Source: Thiomicrorhabdus aquaedulcis (lineage in GTDB: Bacteria > Pseudomonadota > Gammaproteobacteria > Thiomicrospirales > Thiomicrospiraceae). From it: a DNA stretch of 64,000 bases. A program made the translations under genes and the position numbers. The notes under the pieces are model-generated. The model ran no database searches and was not told where the DNA came from. It worked only from the letters and a program-made list of their open reading frames with translations. The stretch lies in assembly GCF_004001325.1 (NCBI RefSeq), contig NZ_AP018722.1, forward strand, positions 2,356,001 through 2,420,000. Direction: 5' to 3'. How positions within the stretch are numbered: the stretch's first letter is position 1; every line of letters starts with the position of its first letter. This document shows positions 45,233 to 57,608 of the stretch, piece after piece.

Positions 45233-48127
45233 CTAACGCAACGTAGGTTGCAATTTAAAACTGCTAATCGAGTGCTGTAACGCTTGTGCAGAGGCTTGTA
45301 GCCCTTCAGTAGCAGCCGTGGTCTCTTCAACCAAGGCGGCGTTCTGTTGAGTCACCCCATCAATTTGAGTAATGGCCTTGTTGACCTCTTCTACACCATG
45401 CGCTTGCTCTTGCGAGGCGCGTTCAATTTCATTCACCAAATTACGCATTTTTTGCGTCTCATCGGTAATATGCTCAAGCGAACTGCCCACTTTATCCACT
45501 TGCGCAACGCCCACATTAATAGCCTGTGTGGTGGTTTCAATAAGCTGACTAATTTGCTTAGTAGCATCGGCTGATTTTCCGGCTAAATTACGCACTTCCG
45601 AGGCCACTACCGCAAACCCACGACCGTGCTCTCCGGCTCTGGCTGCTTCTACCGCAGCATTAAGCGCCAGCAAGTTGGTTTGAAACGCAATCGAATCAAT
45701 TAAACCGGTGATGTCACGAATTTGGTCGGACGCGGTTTTGATGTTGTTCATTGAGTTTTTGGTGTCCACCATTAACGCATTAGCTTGCGTTAGCATTCCC
45801 ACTTGAGTGTGGGCAATGGTGGCAGCAGCTTGAGTGTTGGCCAAATTGCTTTGAATTTGCGATGTGGTTTGCTCCATGGCCGCAGACGTTTCTTCTAAAG
45901 AAGCCGCTTGCTCTTGAGTACGATTGTTTAAGTTTTGTGTGCCCTCGCCCACGCTTTGCGCGTTGTCATTAACCTCATGGGCTACCTGCTTAATGTCACT
46001 TAGGGTGCGTGTTAAGCTGTGCATGCTGTTGTTGATAGCCTGTTTTGCTTGATCTAGCGCAAACTCATAGTGCGCGCTAATGTCTTGACTAAAGTCACCA
46101 GCTGCCATGCGCTCGCTGGCTAAAATAACGTCGTTAAACCCAGCTTGTATTAATGAAAGCGAATCGTTAATACTGTTTTGCAAACGCGCGATATCTCCGT
46201 TTTGAACGCGCTCAACTCGTTCGTCTAATTTGCCACGTGCGGCAAATTGCATTACTTCATTCACTTCGTTAAACACCGCTGATAATTGACTCATCACCCC
46301 CATGCACGTATCAATTATTTTGGCGTATTCGCCCGGTAAAGTATACGTAATTTTGGCATTAAAGTTACCGTCTTCAAAAGCGTGCATGGCTTCTGCAATA
46401 GAACCAAACGTGGTTTGCAATACTTCACTGGTTTGGTTAATGCGGCCTTTAAGTAAATTAAAGTCGGCTGCAAATGGCGTTTTGATGCGGTAATCTAAAC
46501 GACCATCTCGCAACTCTTCCATAGCGGCATTGGCTTCAGCAATAATACATTGCGACAACATGGCTTGTTGATTGTATGCGCGCCCCAATTTACCAATCTC
46601 GTCTTTGCTGTAATGACGCACACGAGCAAATAAATCACTGCTTTCAACCGCACACAAAATAGTGGACTGTACTTTACGCAGCGGGTGAATAATCATGCCC
46701 CACACCAACAACGCCACCAAAATAATTAAAATCACTACGGTAATCGCTACTTGGTAAAAAGCATCTTCAGCAATAGCAACTTGCGAGGCTACGTAAGCTG
46801 CATAAGCATCAATGGGCTCAGTGACAATATGGTAACCCATTATTTCGTTTGCACCATCGTATACCGGCGTGGCCGCATGATAATGCTCTTGAGTGACCAA
46901 ATAGCCTTGCTTAAACATGGTGTCTAATGGCAGTTGACGCAGCAACTCAATTTGAGTGCCCGAAAGCTCCATTGAAAATTGCTTATCGTTACCCACTACC
47001 CATTTTTTGTCGCTCGAGACCGGAATGTTGTTTACATTTTTTTTGCTGAACTCATCGCCTTTTAATGCATATTCGGTCGACATGGCAATTAGGTATTGCT
47101 GATTAGTCGCACTAAAATCCACACGTAACGAAGCAACCCCTTGAATAAACTCAACAAAACCCTGGTATTGCCCTTGATACATAATAGGCACAATGGATTT
47201 AATGTTAAAACCGGCTGAAGTGAGTGCATTTGTAATTAAAGGCGCTTGTTCTTGTTGCATTTTTTTAACGTAAGGACGATCTGATAAATCGTCTTGCGGT
47301 TGTTTGTTTAACGGCAACCAGCTTTTTAAAAACGACTTTCCATTTTCGTTAATGATGTGCAGGTTAATGTTTTTAAGACCTGTATATTGTGCGTAACTTT
47401 TACCTGAAGTGCCCAAAACAGTTAATAAATCAGGGACATTTTCTTCGGCAACCAGCGCTTTAAATGAATCGCTAAACGTAATCCCGATGGCGTTAGTAAT
47501 TCCTAAGTTTGCCTTTTCTTGCATTTTGGCATTCACTATTGCCGTAATATTTTGCGCTCTATTTTCAGCCGACTGAGTTTCGATTTGGGCGATTTCAGCC
47601 TTTTCTTTGATAAACGCGCTCAATAAAATAAGCAAAGATACCGCCAATAACGCTCCAAGCGTTTTGGGCAAGAGCGATAAATCTTGCAAACCTATGCGAC
47701 TGAACCAACGGTGTTTGGTGGCATTTACCCAATCGCCGTTGGTAAAGGCTAACGTGCCTTGGGCAATTTGTTTATAGAGCTTTTCGGCGTCTGCAATTTT
47801 AGCGGGGTCTTCAATAATGCGCTTAACCGAGGTATAACCGGTATAAACACCTTGTTCAAATATCGGTTGAATGGCCATATCAGCCCAATAGGTTTGACCA
47901 TTTTTTTTGATTTCGTGCACCGGAAATTGTACCGGTTGATTTTTGCGCATTTGTTCACTAATAACGGTTTGAATAACAGTAGGCAAATCGGCCGCTCGCA
48001 GTTTACTGGTGGGCTGGCCTAATATTTCGGTGCTGTCGTATCCCAGCCAATGCGTGTAATCACGATTGATATATACAATCGTGCCCGAGGCATCAACGTT
48101 GGCGGCTAAGCGAATATTTTGATTCAT
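45233..48127 (-). CDS. Methyl-accepting chemotaxis protein with PAS and poly-HAMP (paralogue)
   Basis: A 964-aa paralogue of the chemoreceptor at 14966. It has an N-terminal PAS domain ([27 protein letters not shown]), a membrane span at ~170-187, a periplasmic sensor whose sequence is clearly diverged from the first paralogue, a second span at ~462-483, several HAMP-like repeats and a signalling domain with the same tip, [20 protein letters not shown]. No CheR pentapeptide is visible. Retained cytoplasmic modules with a divergent periplasmic domain suggest duplication followed by change of ligand. Confidence 0.93.
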   Translation of the reverse strand: MNQNIRLAANVDASGTIVYINRDYTHWLGYDSTEILGQPTSKLRAADLPTVIQTVISEQMRKNQPVQFPVHEIKKNGQTYWADMAIQPIFEQGVYTGYTSVKRIIEDPAKIADAEKLYKQIAQGTLAFTNGDWVNATKHRWFSRIGLQDLSLLPKTLGALLAVSLLILLSAFIKEKAEIAQIETQSAENRAQNITAIVNAKMQEKANLGITNAIGITFSDSFKALVAEENVPDLLTVLGTSGKSYAQYTGLKNINLHIINENGKSFLKSWLPLNKQPQDDLSDRPYVKKMQQEQAPLITNALTSAGFNIKSIVPIMYQGQYQGFVEFIQGVASLRVDFSATNQQYLIAMSTEYALKGDEFSKKNVNNIPVSSDKKWVVGNDKQFSMELSGTQIELLRQLPLDTMFKQGYLVTQEHYHAATPVYDGANEIMGYHIVTEPIDAYAAYVASQVAIAEDAFYQVAITVVILIILVALLVWGMIIHPLRKVQSTILCAVESSDLFARVRHYSKDEIGKLGRAYNQQAMLSQCIIAEANAAMEELRDGRLDYRIKTPFAADFNLLKGRINQTSEVLQTTFGSIAEAMHAFEDGNFNAKITYTLPGEYAKIIDTCMGVMSQLSAVFNEVNEVMQFAARGKLDERVERVQNGDIARLQNSINDSLSLIQAGFNDVILASERMAAGDFSQDISAHYEFALDQAKQAINNSMHSLTRTLSDIKQVAHEVNDNAQSVGEGTQNLNNRTQEQAASLEETSAAMEQTTSQIQSNLANTQAAATIAHTQVGMLTQANALMVDTKNSMNNIKTASDQIRDITGLIDSIAFQTNLLALNAAVEAARAGEHGRGFAVVASEVRNLAGKSADATKQISQLIETTTQAINVGVAQVDKVGSSLEHITDETQKMRNLVNEIERASQEQAHGVEEVNKAITQIDGVTQQNAALVEETTAATEGLQASAQALQHSISSFKLQPTLR

Positions 48128-48245
48128 AAAAATCCCGTTAAAATTAAAGTAGATAACTAATCAGTATACTAGCGAGGTTGTTTTTTACCAATATGAAATT
48201 TTAATGAATCAGTCTAAAGTTGGTCTTATGACGACCATTGTGTTA

Positions 48246-48257
48246 ACCAGGCCTGGT
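48246..48257. repeat. 12-bp palindrome, copy 16
   Basis: A perfect copy between the envelope protein stop (48270) and the chemoreceptor start (48127), both minus. Confidence 0.95.
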
Positions 48258-48269
48258 CAATACTTTAGG

Positions 48270-49358
48270 CTACTTAGCAACGTCGTAAAATCGCATTTCT
48301 AGCATTAATAATAGGCTTAAAACAGGCGTGTTAAATTGCGTGTCTTCGCTCCAACTTACTTTTGGCTCTACCTCACTAAACAACCAATCTTTATACAATC
48401 TTTCGCGCCAATTTACCCCTATTGAGGTGGTGGTAAGTGCGGCACTTTGCGCGGTAAACGTCCAGTTGCCGTCAACATAATAGCTGTGCACTCGGTGGGG
48501 GTTTATTGTTTTAAACCACACCGCTCGTTGATTTAATCTGTATTCAGATGCGTCATGCCACCAGGTACCAGTGGTTTGTGAACGCAATAAATCTGTGGCT
48601 TGATATTGATAATCAAACACTTGCTGAGCCTCCCAAGCAACCCCATATTTACGTTCCCAAAATAAATTTTGAGTCGTGCGACTGAGTACCTGAGCACTAA
48701 GGGGAGTTTTATAACGTGTTTTAAAACGTACGTATGGATTGGGATCAATGAGCCCAGTAAAGTTTAAGCCAAGGTCAAGATAGCTAAAGTCATTGCGACC
48801 TAAATTGAGTAAATAACGGCCGGCAATTGAGTTGGTGTTTTCGGTGTTGTTAGGATCGTAAACCGTTGATGGGTTTTGTAAACTGGGTTTGCTGGTATTG
48901 CCACTGACGCCGCTTACACTATTGGTAGACGTGCTGTCTTCGTATAAGGTTTCTTCGTAAGAAGACAGCAACACTTGCCAACGTTGATTGGTTCTGGGTA
49001 AATCCCATATTGCGCGCAATCGTACTGTGCTTTGAATTTTGCCATCGTCGTAAAAAGTGCTGGGTACTAGGACATCTAGGCGTGAACCTTTTTGCTTAAG
49101 CGGTACCTGGTTATCTCCCATAAACAGGTCCACGCGCTCGCCCAAGCTTTGCACATAGGCACCAATGGCTTTTTGACTGACCTCAAGTTGATTTAAACGG
49201 TGATTGACTGCGGGACTGTCAATTTCTTCTAGTAAACCCTCTGCTATGGGTGGCTCTAGCGATGTTGGCTGCTCTGGTAGTTGGCCGGCCAACATGGGCA
49301 AAAAGGGCATAAACCCAAACAGCACTATGAGTGCTAACTGTAACCCGCGTAAGCGCAC
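48270..49358 (-). CDS. Predicted envelope protein, beta-rich
   Basis: An unrecognised protein of ~362 aa. From a GTG at 49358 the N-terminus VRLRGLQLALIVLFGFMPFL gives a signal peptide ending near PMLA. A short helical segment (LNQLEVSQKAIGAYVQSLGERVDLFMGD) precedes many amphipathic strands (YSYLDLGLNF-like, VRFKTRYKT), suggesting an outer-membrane or secreted beta-barrel. The frame is open to 49430, but starts beyond 49386 would overlap the divergent gene. The start is uncertain. Confidence 0.62.
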   Translation of the reverse strand: MRLRGLQLALIVLFGFMPFLPMLAGQLPEQPTSLEPPIAEGLLEEIDSPAVNHRLNQLEVSQKAIGAYVQSLGERVDLFMGDNQVPLKQKGSRLDVLVPSTFYDDGKIQSTVRLRAIWDLPRTNQRWQVLLSSYEETLYEDSTSTNSVSGVSGNTSKPSLQNPSTVYDPNNTENTNSIAGRYLLNLGRNDFSYLDLGLNFTGLIDPNPYVRFKTRYKTPLSAQVLSRTTQNLFWERKYGVAWEAQQVFDYQYQATDLLRSQTTGTWWHDASEYRLNQRAVWFKTINPHRVHSYYVDGNWTFTAQSAALTTTSIGVNWRERLYKDWLFSEVEPKVSWSEDTQFNTPVLSLLLMLEMRFYDVAK

Positions 49359-49364
49359 TATAAT
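49359..49364 (+). promoter_or_regulatory. Candidate -10 element (TATAAT)
   Basis: A consensus TATAAT 22 bp before the ATG at 49386. The -35 region is not clear. Confidence 0.35.
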
Positions 49365-49385
49365 AGCGTTCTTTACATTGACCCT

Positions 49386-49898
49386 ATGACCATGACCGAT
49401 CAAATTCATCAAATCCAAGCCTCCTATCAACCGCTTGAAGACAGAATACTCTTAAACATTAAAACCCTCAATCAGCATGTCTATTGTGCCTGGATTACAC
49501 GCCGTTACTTGCAATTGCTGCTGCCGGCCTTGCACGGCCATCATCCAACCAGCCACGAACCGCTGTTTGATCAAAAAAAGGCCATGCTTAATCAACTTAA
49601 AAATGAGGCAAGTCAATTATCTAACGGGTTTAATCAACCTTACCAGGCACCAGAACAAGCAATTTATCCACTGGGTGAAACCCCTATTTTATTGGCAAAG
49701 ATTACCTTTAAAGCATTAGACACGCCGGCTCCGTTTGTGCATTTAGAGCCGCACAGTGGACAAGGAATTTCGTTGCCCTTTCAGCCCGAACTGTTGGGCG
49801 CATTGCTTAAAGTGTTTGGACAAGCGATGGAGGCGGCCGATTGGCAATTAGATTTAAACCCCATTATGCAATTACCTAAACAGATGCGTTTGCAATGA
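49386..49898 (+). CDS. Conserved hypothetical protein
   Basis: A 170-aa soluble protein with no assigned function. The N-terminus has EDRILLNIKTLNQHVYCAWITRRYLQLLLPAL, resembling a small conserved gammaproteobacterial family that I cannot name. The stop codon (TGA) is shared with the outer arm of palindrome copy 17. It is divergent from the envelope protein gene and convergent with ubiA. Confidence 0.6.
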   Translation: MTMTDQIHQIQASYQPLEDRILLNIKTLNQHVYCAWITRRYLQLLLPALHGHHPTSHEPLFDQKKAMLNQLKNEASQLSNGFNQPYQAPEQAIYPLGETPILLAKITFKALDTPAPFVHLEPHSGQGISLPFQPELLGALLKVFGQAMEAADWQLDLNPIMQLPKQMRLQ

Positions 49899-49909
49899 CC
49901 AGGCCTGGT
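49898..49909. repeat. 12-bp palindrome, copy 17
   Basis: A perfect copy. The TGA stop of the preceding gene runs into it (tgaccaggcctggt). Confidence 0.95.
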
Positions 49910-49980
49910 GAAGTTTATGTAAACCTTGGGATATAAGAAAAATACGGAAAACTTTAACCATTTTTGGCCGCGTGGCTATT

Positions 49981-50883
49981 TTAGGCGCTGTAAAGGGCAT
50001 AATCGGCAATGATGCCCATTAAAACAATAACCCCAACCCAATGATTTTGTACAAACACCTTAAACGCAACAGAATGCCTATCGTTAGAAGATGTTTGTAT
50101 CGTTTGTGGAGTATGCGTATTGGCTAAACGCAGCAAATCCCACCCAAACCACAATGCGGCCAATACCAAACCTAGATAGTACGGCGCGTGCAAATTAAAC
50201 AGCAACCCTGTCCAAACCAAACAGGCCAGCATAAGCAGTTGAAAAAACGCCATCCATAGCACTAAATGTTCACCAAACAAAATCGCAGTCGATTTAACGC
50301 CAATTTTACGGTCGTCTTCTTGGTCTCCCACAGCGTAGGCGGTATCGTAAATAAGCGACCACAGCACCGTTGCTAAAAATAACGGCCAAACGCTTAAAGG
50401 CAAGGTGTTTAATACCGCTGCAAACGCCATGGGCACCGCCCAAGCAAACGCCAAACCCAGGAAAGCTTGTGGCCAATGTGTATGACGCTTAGTAAATGGA
50501 TAAAGTGCGGCTAAAAATAAAGCACCAAAAGACAGTATAATGGTTAATGAGTTTAAGGTTAACACCAAAGCAAACGCCAAGGCGCACAAAGCCCCAAAAA
50601 ACACCAAAGCCGCCTTAGGTGAAATCAACCCAGAGGCCAAAGGTCGACAACAAGTGCGCGCCACATGTCCATCAAAGTTTCGGTCGGCGTAGTCGTTAAT
50701 CACGCACCCTGCCGAACGCATTAACACCGCACCCAAAATAAATACCAGTAACAAATAACCGTCCGGAGTCCCCGCCGACGCTAACCACAACGCCCATAAG
50801 GCTGGCCACAATACCAAATAAATACCCACTGGACGATTAATGCGGGTAAGAGAAAGATAGGCCGTTAAAGTACTCACATGCAA
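49981..50883 (-). CDS. ubiA: 4-hydroxybenzoate octaprenyltransferase
   Basis: UbiA attaches the polyprenyl chain to 4-hydroxybenzoate in the inner membrane. The 300-aa polytopic protein has both aspartate-rich motifs: NDYADRNFDGHVARTCCRPLASG and DQEDDRKIGVKST. The GIYLVLWPALWALWLA first helix is also conserved. It starts six bases before the end of the small gene at 50890 and so is probably cotranscribed with it. ubiC is about 10 kb away, although the two are adjacent in many relatives. Confidence 0.94.
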   Translation of the reverse strand: MHVSTLTAYLSLTRINRPVGIYLVLWPALWALWLASAGTPDGYLLLVFILGAVLMRSAGCVINDYADRNFDGHVARTCCRPLASGLISPKAALVFFGALCALAFALVLTLNSLTIILSFGALFLAALYPFTKRHTHWPQAFLGLAFAWAVPMAFAAVLNTLPLSVWPLFLATVLWSLIYDTAYAVGDQEDDRKIGVKSTAILFGEHLVLWMAFFQLLMLACLVWTGLLFNLHAPYYLGLVLAALWFGWDLLRLANTHTPQTIQTSSNDRHSVAFKVFVQNHWVGVIVLMGIIADYALYSA

Positions 50884-50889
50884 CCTTAC

Positions 50890-51165
50890 TTAAGACTTAG
50901 TTATGGCAGATTCAAGCGCGTCAACTATGGCTTTAACGTCTGCAAATGCAGGCTTGGTTACCTCTAGCTGTGCTTGAGCTACACCCATACGATCGTTATA
51001 GTGTAAAACCACTTTATCCTCTATTTTTTTCCAAATAATCACGTAACCGTACCCCACCATTTCGGTTTGACCTACGTCTTGGTGCGTTAGCTCCCAATTA
51101 GCTCGCTGCATTTCACGCCTAAACGCATCGCATACAACGGGATTTATTTCAAAGTGCTGTAACAT
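50890..51165 (-). CDS. Hypothetical small protein
   Basis: A 91-aa soluble protein, unrecognised. It has no signal peptide or membrane segment. The sequence alternates short strands and a C-terminal helix (FADVKAIVDALESAITKS), consistent with a compact alpha/beta fold. AGGACAG lies upstream of the ATG. ubiA follows directly. Confidence 0.6.
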   Translation of the reverse strand: MLQHFEINPVVCDAFRREMQRANWELTHQDVGQTEMVGYGYVIIWKKIEDKVVLHYNDRMGVAQAQLEVTKPAFADVKAIVDALESAITKS

Positions 51166-51223
51166 AAGTCTGTCCTTGAGTTGATTGAGGTTAACAACGT
51201 TTTGATCGGCTAGATAGCCGTCA

Positions 51224-52603
51224 TCAACGCAGTTTGTGTGACTTTTTAACTGGCTTTTTCCAGCCTTGTAACGTGAGCTGCTTGGAACGCGATAAGGTCA
51301 ATTCGCCCGAAGGCACGTCTTTAGTAATGGTTGAACCCGCTCCAATAGTGGCGTCATGACCAATGTTGACAGGCGCAATTAATTGCGTGTCTGAACCCAC
51401 AAACACATTATTACCAATGTGCGTGACGTGTTTATTTACACCATCGTAATTGCAGGTAATAGTGCCAGCACCAATGTTTACACCCGTTCCCATCACCGTA
51501 TCACCAATGTAACTTAGATGATTAACTTTGGAATCTTTACCAATAACAGCCTTCTTGGTTTCAACAAAATTACCAATCTTAACTTGATTAGCCAATTGTG
51601 TTCCCGGACGCAGGCGCGCATAAGGCCCTATAATGCATTCTTCACCTATCTGACAGGACTCTAAATGACTGAAAGGATGAATCACCGTGTTGGCTAAAAT
51701 AGTCACATCTTTTAAATAACAGTTCGCACCAATACGAACATTGTCACCCAAACTTATCTGCCCTTCAAATACAACATTCACGTCCACTTCAACATCACGA
51801 CCTGCCGTTACCTGTCCACGTATATCCACACGATGAGCGTCCAGTATCGTGACACCATTAAGCATCAAATCGTTTACTAATAAACGTTGATATTCGCGCT
51901 CTAAAGTGTGTAACTGCAACTTATCATTAACCCCTAAAACTTCTAACTCGGTCTCTGGATGTGTTGTGGCAATTTTAAATCCTTCACGTACTGCCAACGC
52001 AATCACATCGGTTAGATAATACTCACCTTGAGAATTTTGGTTAGTTAACTGGTCTATCCAACGTTTTAACCAATAACCTTTTGCCGCTAAAATGCCCGTG
52101 TTGACCTCTTTAATACAACATTGTTCTGGATTGGCATCCTTTTGTTCAACAATCGCCAAAACCTCACCCTGATTATCGCGAATAATACGACCATAACCAT
52201 TTGAATCATTCAAAGTAATGGTCAGCAAGGCCAAAGGATATTGCTCTTCTACCAAATTCAGTAATCGCGTTAAAGTAGTTAATTTTGTAAGCGGTACATC
52301 GCCATACAAAATAAGAACCGTATCGTCGTCTTCAAAATGCGACTGAACCTGCTGAACAGCATGCCCCGTTCCCAATTGCTGCTCTTGTAATACAAACTCT
52401 AAATTAAGACCCGTTACATGGGTTTTCACCAACTCTGCCCCATGCCCAACAACCGCCACAATGTTGTCACTGTGCAAGTGCTGTGCGGTATCAATAACAT
52501 GTTGCAACAACGGCTTTCCAGCCAGTGGCTGCAACACTTTTGGCAAATTAGACTTCATACGCGTACCCTTACCGGCCGCAAGAATAACCACTTTTAATGA
52601 CAT
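51224..52603 (-). CDS. glmU: Bifunctional GlmU (GlcNAc-1-P uridyltransferase / GlcN-1-P acetyltransferase)
   Basis: GlmU makes UDP-GlcNAc for peptidoglycan and LPS. From the ATG at 52603 (CAGGA upstream) it has 459 aa. The uridyltransferase half begins VVILAAGKGTRMKSNLPKVL and has YGDVPL. The C-terminal left-handed beta-helix has hexapeptide repeats (CIIGPYARLRPGT, VKIGNFVETKKA) and the NYDGVNKHVTHIG active-site region. An upstream in-frame start would overlap a repeat A fragment. It lies downstream of the atp operon, as in many gammaproteobacteria. Confidence 0.96.
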   Translation of the reverse strand: MSLKVVILAAGKGTRMKSNLPKVLQPLAGKPLLQHVIDTAQHLHSDNIVAVVGHGAELVKTHVTGLNLEFVLQEQQLGTGHAVQQVQSHFEDDDTVLILYGDVPLTKLTTLTRLLNLVEEQYPLALLTITLNDSNGYGRIIRDNQGEVLAIVEQKDANPEQCCIKEVNTGILAAKGYWLKRWIDQLTNQNSQGEYYLTDVIALAVREGFKIATTHPETELEVLGVNDKLQLHTLEREYQRLLVNDLMLNGVTILDAHRVDIRGQVTAGRDVEVDVNVVFEGQISLGDNVRIGANCYLKDVTILANTVIHPFSHLESCQIGEECIIGPYARLRPGTQLANQVKIGNFVETKKAVIGKDSKVNHLSYIGDTVMGTGVNIGAGTITCNYDGVNKHVTHIGNNVFVGSDTQLIAPVNIGHDATIGAGSTITKDVPSGELTLSRSKQLTLQGWKKPVKKSHKLR

Positions 52604-52657
52604 AAAAATCCTGTAAAAGAAAGACAGAGGCAAAACCCATAAACCTAACGTGGTGCA

Positions 52658-52674
52658 CCCGTGCAAAGGTCTCA
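52658..52674. repeat. Repeat A end fragment
   Basis: cccgtgcaaaggtctca matches a repeat A end. A degenerate partner (agcaaagaccgatgtacgag) lies 30 bp downstream. Confidence 0.45.
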
Positions 52675-52741
52675 CAATAATTAATCTAACTTAAATATGA
52701 GCAAAGACCGATGTACGAGTAGAATTATAGGCAAAAAAAAA

Positions 52742-52761
52742 CGCCCGAAGGCGCTTTTTTA
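52742..52761 (-). terminator. atp operon terminator
   Basis: A GC-rich stem gcgcc/ggcgt with a tetraloop-like centre (ttcg), flanked by A/T runs on both strands, 13 bp after atpC. Confidence 0.75.
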
Positions 52762-52773
52762 TCAGGGTAACAA

Positions 52774-53208
52774 TTAAGCCAACCCAGTCTTATGCAAACG
52801 ATCACGTAATTTGGTAATCGATTGAATTTGTGCAACAGCCTCTGCTAACTCAATTTGAGCTCTGGCGATATCTGTTTCAGACTTAGCAGTGGTCATTGCC
52901 TCCTCAGCACGCTGCTTAGCCGCGACGGCTTTAGCTTCATCTAAATCACCCGCACGAATGGCCGAGTCCGCAAGAACGGTGACCATACTAGGCTGAATTT
53001 CAATGATGCCACCGCTGATGAAAAAATGATCTTCTTCATCACCGCTGACAATACGCACTGTACCAGGCTTTAACTGGCTTAAAAACTGGGTATGATGAGG
53101 CATAATACCTACCTCACCATCGGCAGCCTGTGCAAAGATCATCTCCGCTTTACCAGAGAAAATCTCTCCTTCTGCACTAACAATATCTACTTGCATTGAG
53201 ACTGCCAT
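52774..53208 (-). CDS. atpC: ATP synthase epsilon subunit
   Basis: Epsilon is part of the F1 central stalk and can inhibit hydrolysis. The 144-aa protein has the N-terminal beta-sandwich (VDIVSAEGEIFSGKAEMIFA, GEVGIMPHHTQFLSQLKPG) and a C-terminal helical hairpin. It is the last gene of the operon, seven bases after atpD. Confidence 0.97.
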   Translation of the reverse strand: MAVSMQVDIVSAEGEIFSGKAEMIFAQAADGEVGIMPHHTQFLSQLKPGTVRIVSGDEEDHFFISGGIIEIQPSMVTVLADSAIRAGDLDEAKAVAAKQRAEEAMTTAKSETDIARAQIELAEAVAQIQSITKLRDRLHKTGLA

Positions 53209-53214
53209 AACACA

Positions 53215-54618
<1,404 letters not shown>

Positions 54619-54626
54619 CTACAAAC

Positions 54627-55490
54627 TTAAACAGCAGATGAACCAGATACAATTTCCGAAAGTTCGGCTGTAATGGCTGCTTGACGAGCTTTGTTATAAG
54701 AAAGTTTCAGCTCGCTAATCATTTCACCAGCATTGTCTGTTGCGTTTTTCATTGCCACCATACGAGCACCTTGCTCGCAAGCCGCATTTTCAACGACGGC
54801 ACCATAAACAGTGCTTTCAACATAACGACGCATTAACAAATCCAACGCTGTTTTAGCATCAGGTTCATACAGATAATCCCAGTGCGTGTTATCTGTTTTA
54901 TCAACAGATTGTAGAGGTACTAATTGTTGAATAGTAGGGCTTTGCGTCATAGTATTAACAAAACCGTTAGAGGCCAAATGAACCTCATCTACTTCGTGTG
55001 CATCAAACTTGTCTAAAACAACTTTAATAACACCAATTAGGTCCTCAACATGAGGTGTATCACCTAAGTCAGCAACCGTGGCAACCACATTTCCACCGTA
55101 ACTACGGAAGAAAGACTGCGCCTTATTACCAACCAAAGCAAGCTCAACCTCAACACCCTGTTCTCTCCATGCCTTTAGGCAAGGTAAAGTTTTGCGGAAT
55201 AAGTTTGAGTTTAAACCACCACATAAGCCTCGATCAGAAGAGATCACAATTAAGGCAACACGTTTAACCTTGGCACGAACTTGAGTATAAGGATGCTTAT
55301 ACTCAGGATGTGCGCCAGAAACGTGGCCAATGACCCGCTTAACTTTTTCGACGTATGGTTTAGTAGCTTCCATGCGAGCTTGCGCTCTACGCATTTTAGA
55401 AGCTGCCACCATTTCCATGGCTTTGGTGATTTTCTTGGTATTTGTTACGGAACCAATTTTGGCTCGTATTTCTTTGCTACCGCCTGCCAT
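54627..55490 (-). CDS. atpG: ATP synthase gamma subunit
   Basis: Central rotor stalk of F1. The 287-aa protein has the N-terminal helix [32 protein letters not shown], and the C-terminal [28 protein letters not shown]. The length is normal. It lies between atpA and atpD. Confidence 0.98.
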   Translation of the reverse strand: MAGGSKEIRAKIGSVTNTKKITKAMEMVAASKMRRAQARMEATKPYVEKVKRVIGHVSGAHPEYKHPYTQVRAKVKRVALIVISSDRGLCGGLNSNLFRKTLPCLKAWREQGVEVELALVGNKAQSFFRSYGGNVVATVADLGDTPHVEDLIGVIKVVLDKFDAHEVDEVHLASNGFVNTMTQSPTIQQLVPLQSVDKTDNTHWDYLYEPDAKTALDLLMRRYVESTVYGAVVENAACEQGARMVAMKNATDNAGEMISELKLSYNKARQAAITAELSEIVSGSSAV

Positions 55491-55504
55491 GGCCTACTCC
55501 TTTC

Positions 55505-57046
55505 TTAGTAAACGCCGTTTGCTTTGAATGCTTGAATGCATGCTTTTACACCTGCAATAATTTCATCATCCCAGCCGCCTTTTGCGTTAATTTTGGCAGC
55601 AAGTTCAGCGTGATCTGAGTTAAGAGAGGCATGCAATGCTGCTTCAAACGCTAACACTTTATCGACTTCAACATCGTCAAGGTAGCCTTCGTTAGCTGCA
55701 TATAAAGAGGTTGCCATCTCAGCAATTGTCAGTGGAGAATATTGCTTCTGCTTCATCAATTCAGTAACGCGTTTACCACGCTCTAACTGTGCTTTAGTAG
55801 CAGAATCTAGATCCGACGCAAACTGAGCAAATGCCGCTAATTCACGGTATTGAGCTAAGTCAAGACGAATACCACCGCCTAGCTTTTTAATCGCTTTAGT
55901 TTGAGCTGCACCACCAACACGTGATACTGACAAACCAGCGTTAACAGCAGGACGAATACCCTGTGTAAACAAACTCGTTTCTAAGAAAATCTGACCATCA
56001 GTAATCGAAATTACGTTGGTAGGAACGAAAGCAGAAACGTCACCCGCTTGGGTTTCAATAATTGGTAAAGCGGTCAATGAACCAGTCTTACCTTTAACGG
56101 CACCGTTAGTAAATCTTTCAACATAGTCTTCGTTAACACGAGCAGCACGCTCAAGTAAACGAGAATGTAGATAGAATACATCACCAGGGAACGCTTCGCG
56201 TCCTGGAGGACGACGTAATAACAATGAAATTTGACGGTAAGCTTGCGCTTGCTTGGTTAAATCATCATAAATGATCAAAGCATCTTCGCCGCGGTCACGA
56301 TAGTATTCACCCATCGCACAACCAGCGTAAGCAGCAAGGTACTGAAGAGCAGCTGGATCAGAAGCGTTTGCCGCAACAATCACTGTGTTTTCCATTGCGC
56401 CATATTCTTCTAGCTTACGTGCTACGTTGTTTACCGTTGAAGCTTTTTGCCCCATCGCAACATAAACACATTTAACACCAGTATTCTTTTGAGAAATAAT
56501 AGCGTCAATTGCGATTGCAGTTTTACCCGTTTGACGGTCGCCGATAATAAGTTCACGTTGTCCACGACCCACTGGGATCATAGAATCGATAGACTTAATA
56601 CCAGTCATCATAGGCTCATCAACCGATTTACGGTCGATAACACCGGGTGCTATACGTTCAATAGGTGATGTTAACTTAGTATCAATTGGTCCTTTACCAT
56701 CGATTGGACGGCCTAAACCATCAACAACACGACCGTTTAATTCAGGACCAACAGGTACTTCTAAAATACGACCAGTACAGGTAACTTTGTCACCTTCAGA
56801 GATATGCTCATATTCACCTAAAACGACCACACCTACTGAGTCTTGCTCTAAGTTAAGAGCCATACCAAAGGTGTTTTCGTCGAATTGAACCATCTCGCCA
56901 TACATTACGTCTGAGACGCCGTGAATAAGAGCGATACCGTCAGCGATGCTAACGACCGTTCCTTCACTGCCAGACTGTGCAGCACCATCAAAACCTTTAA
57001 TACGGTCTTTGATTAGGTTGCTGATTTCAGAGGCATTCAATTGCAT
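55505..57046 (-). CDS. atpA: ATP synthase alpha subunit
   Basis: Non-catalytic nucleotide-binding F1 subunit of 513 aa. It has the P-loop [49 protein letters not shown] and the signature [22 protein letters not shown]. The length is standard. Confidence 0.98.
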   Translation of the reverse strand: MQLNASEISNLIKDRIKGFDGAAQSGSEGTVVSIADGIALIHGVSDVMYGEMVQFDENTFGMALNLEQDSVGVVVLGEYEHISEGDKVTCTGRILEVPVGPELNGRVVDGLGRPIDGKGPIDTKLTSPIERIAPGVIDRKSVDEPMMTGIKSIDSMIPVGRGQRELIIGDRQTGKTAIAIDAIISQKNTGVKCVYVAMGQKASTVNNVARKLEEYGAMENTVIVAANASDPAALQYLAAYAGCAMGEYYRDRGEDALIIYDDLTKQAQAYRQISLLLRRPPGREAFPGDVFYLHSRLLERAARVNEDYVERFTNGAVKGKTGSLTALPIIETQAGDVSAFVPTNVISITDGQIFLETSLFTQGIRPAVNAGLSVSRVGGAAQTKAIKKLGGGIRLDLAQYRELAAFAQFASDLDSATKAQLERGKRVTELMKQKQYSPLTIAEMATSLYAANEGYLDDVEVDKVLAFEAALHASLNSDHAELAAKINAKGGWDDEIIAGVKACIQAFKANGVY

Positions 57047-57061
57047 GTGTGTTCCTCTCCA

Positions 57062-57598
57062 TTATTGGGCGATTGCTGCGCCAAGTTTGTTCAGTTGTGA
57101 AAGTGCTGAGCCGTCAATAACCCAGTCACCGACCTTAATCTTAATACCTGCGATTAAAGTTGAATCCTCAACATAAGTAATTTCTACTTCAGCATCAAAC
57201 TTAGCATTTAAAGCAGCATTTAATTGTTTCTTCTGCTCGACAGTTACTTCACGGGCCGACATAACAGTCGCTCTTACACGTTTTTCTTCTGCAGCTTTTA
57301 AGACATGAAAAGCCTCAGCTACAAAAGGAATCGCACTTAAGCGTTTGTTTTCAGCCATAACGGCAAGAAGGTTTTTCCCTTCTACAGTCAGGTTTCCACC
57401 CATTACTTCCGAATAAACAGACAAAATATTTTCGTCGGAGTAAAGGGGGTTTTGAATCATGGACGACATTGCTTCATCAGCAGTAATAGTCGCAAGATTA
57501 TCAAGTTGTTCTGACCATTCCGATAGTTTTTGAGCTTCTAATCCAAGCGCAAAAACAGCTTCAGCATAAGGTCGTGCAATTGTCATTAATTGTGCCAT
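57062..57598 (-). CDS. atpH: ATP synthase delta subunit
   Basis: Peripheral-stalk subunit that joins F1 to the b dimer. The 178-aa protein has the N-terminal helical bundle (TIARPYAEAVFALGLEAQKL) and the C-terminal segment VEITYVEDSTLIAGIKIKVGD. It lies between atpF and atpA. Confidence 0.97.
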   Translation of the reverse strand: MAQLMTIARPYAEAVFALGLEAQKLSEWSEQLDNLATITADEAMSSMIQNPLYSDENILSVYSEVMGGNLTVEGKNLLAVMAENKRLSAIPFVAEAFHVLKAAEEKRVRATVMSAREVTVEQKKQLNAALNAKFDAEVEITYVEDSTLIAGIKIKVGDWVIDGSALSQLNKLGAAIAQ

Positions 57599-57608
57599 AG
57601 AGTTTTCC

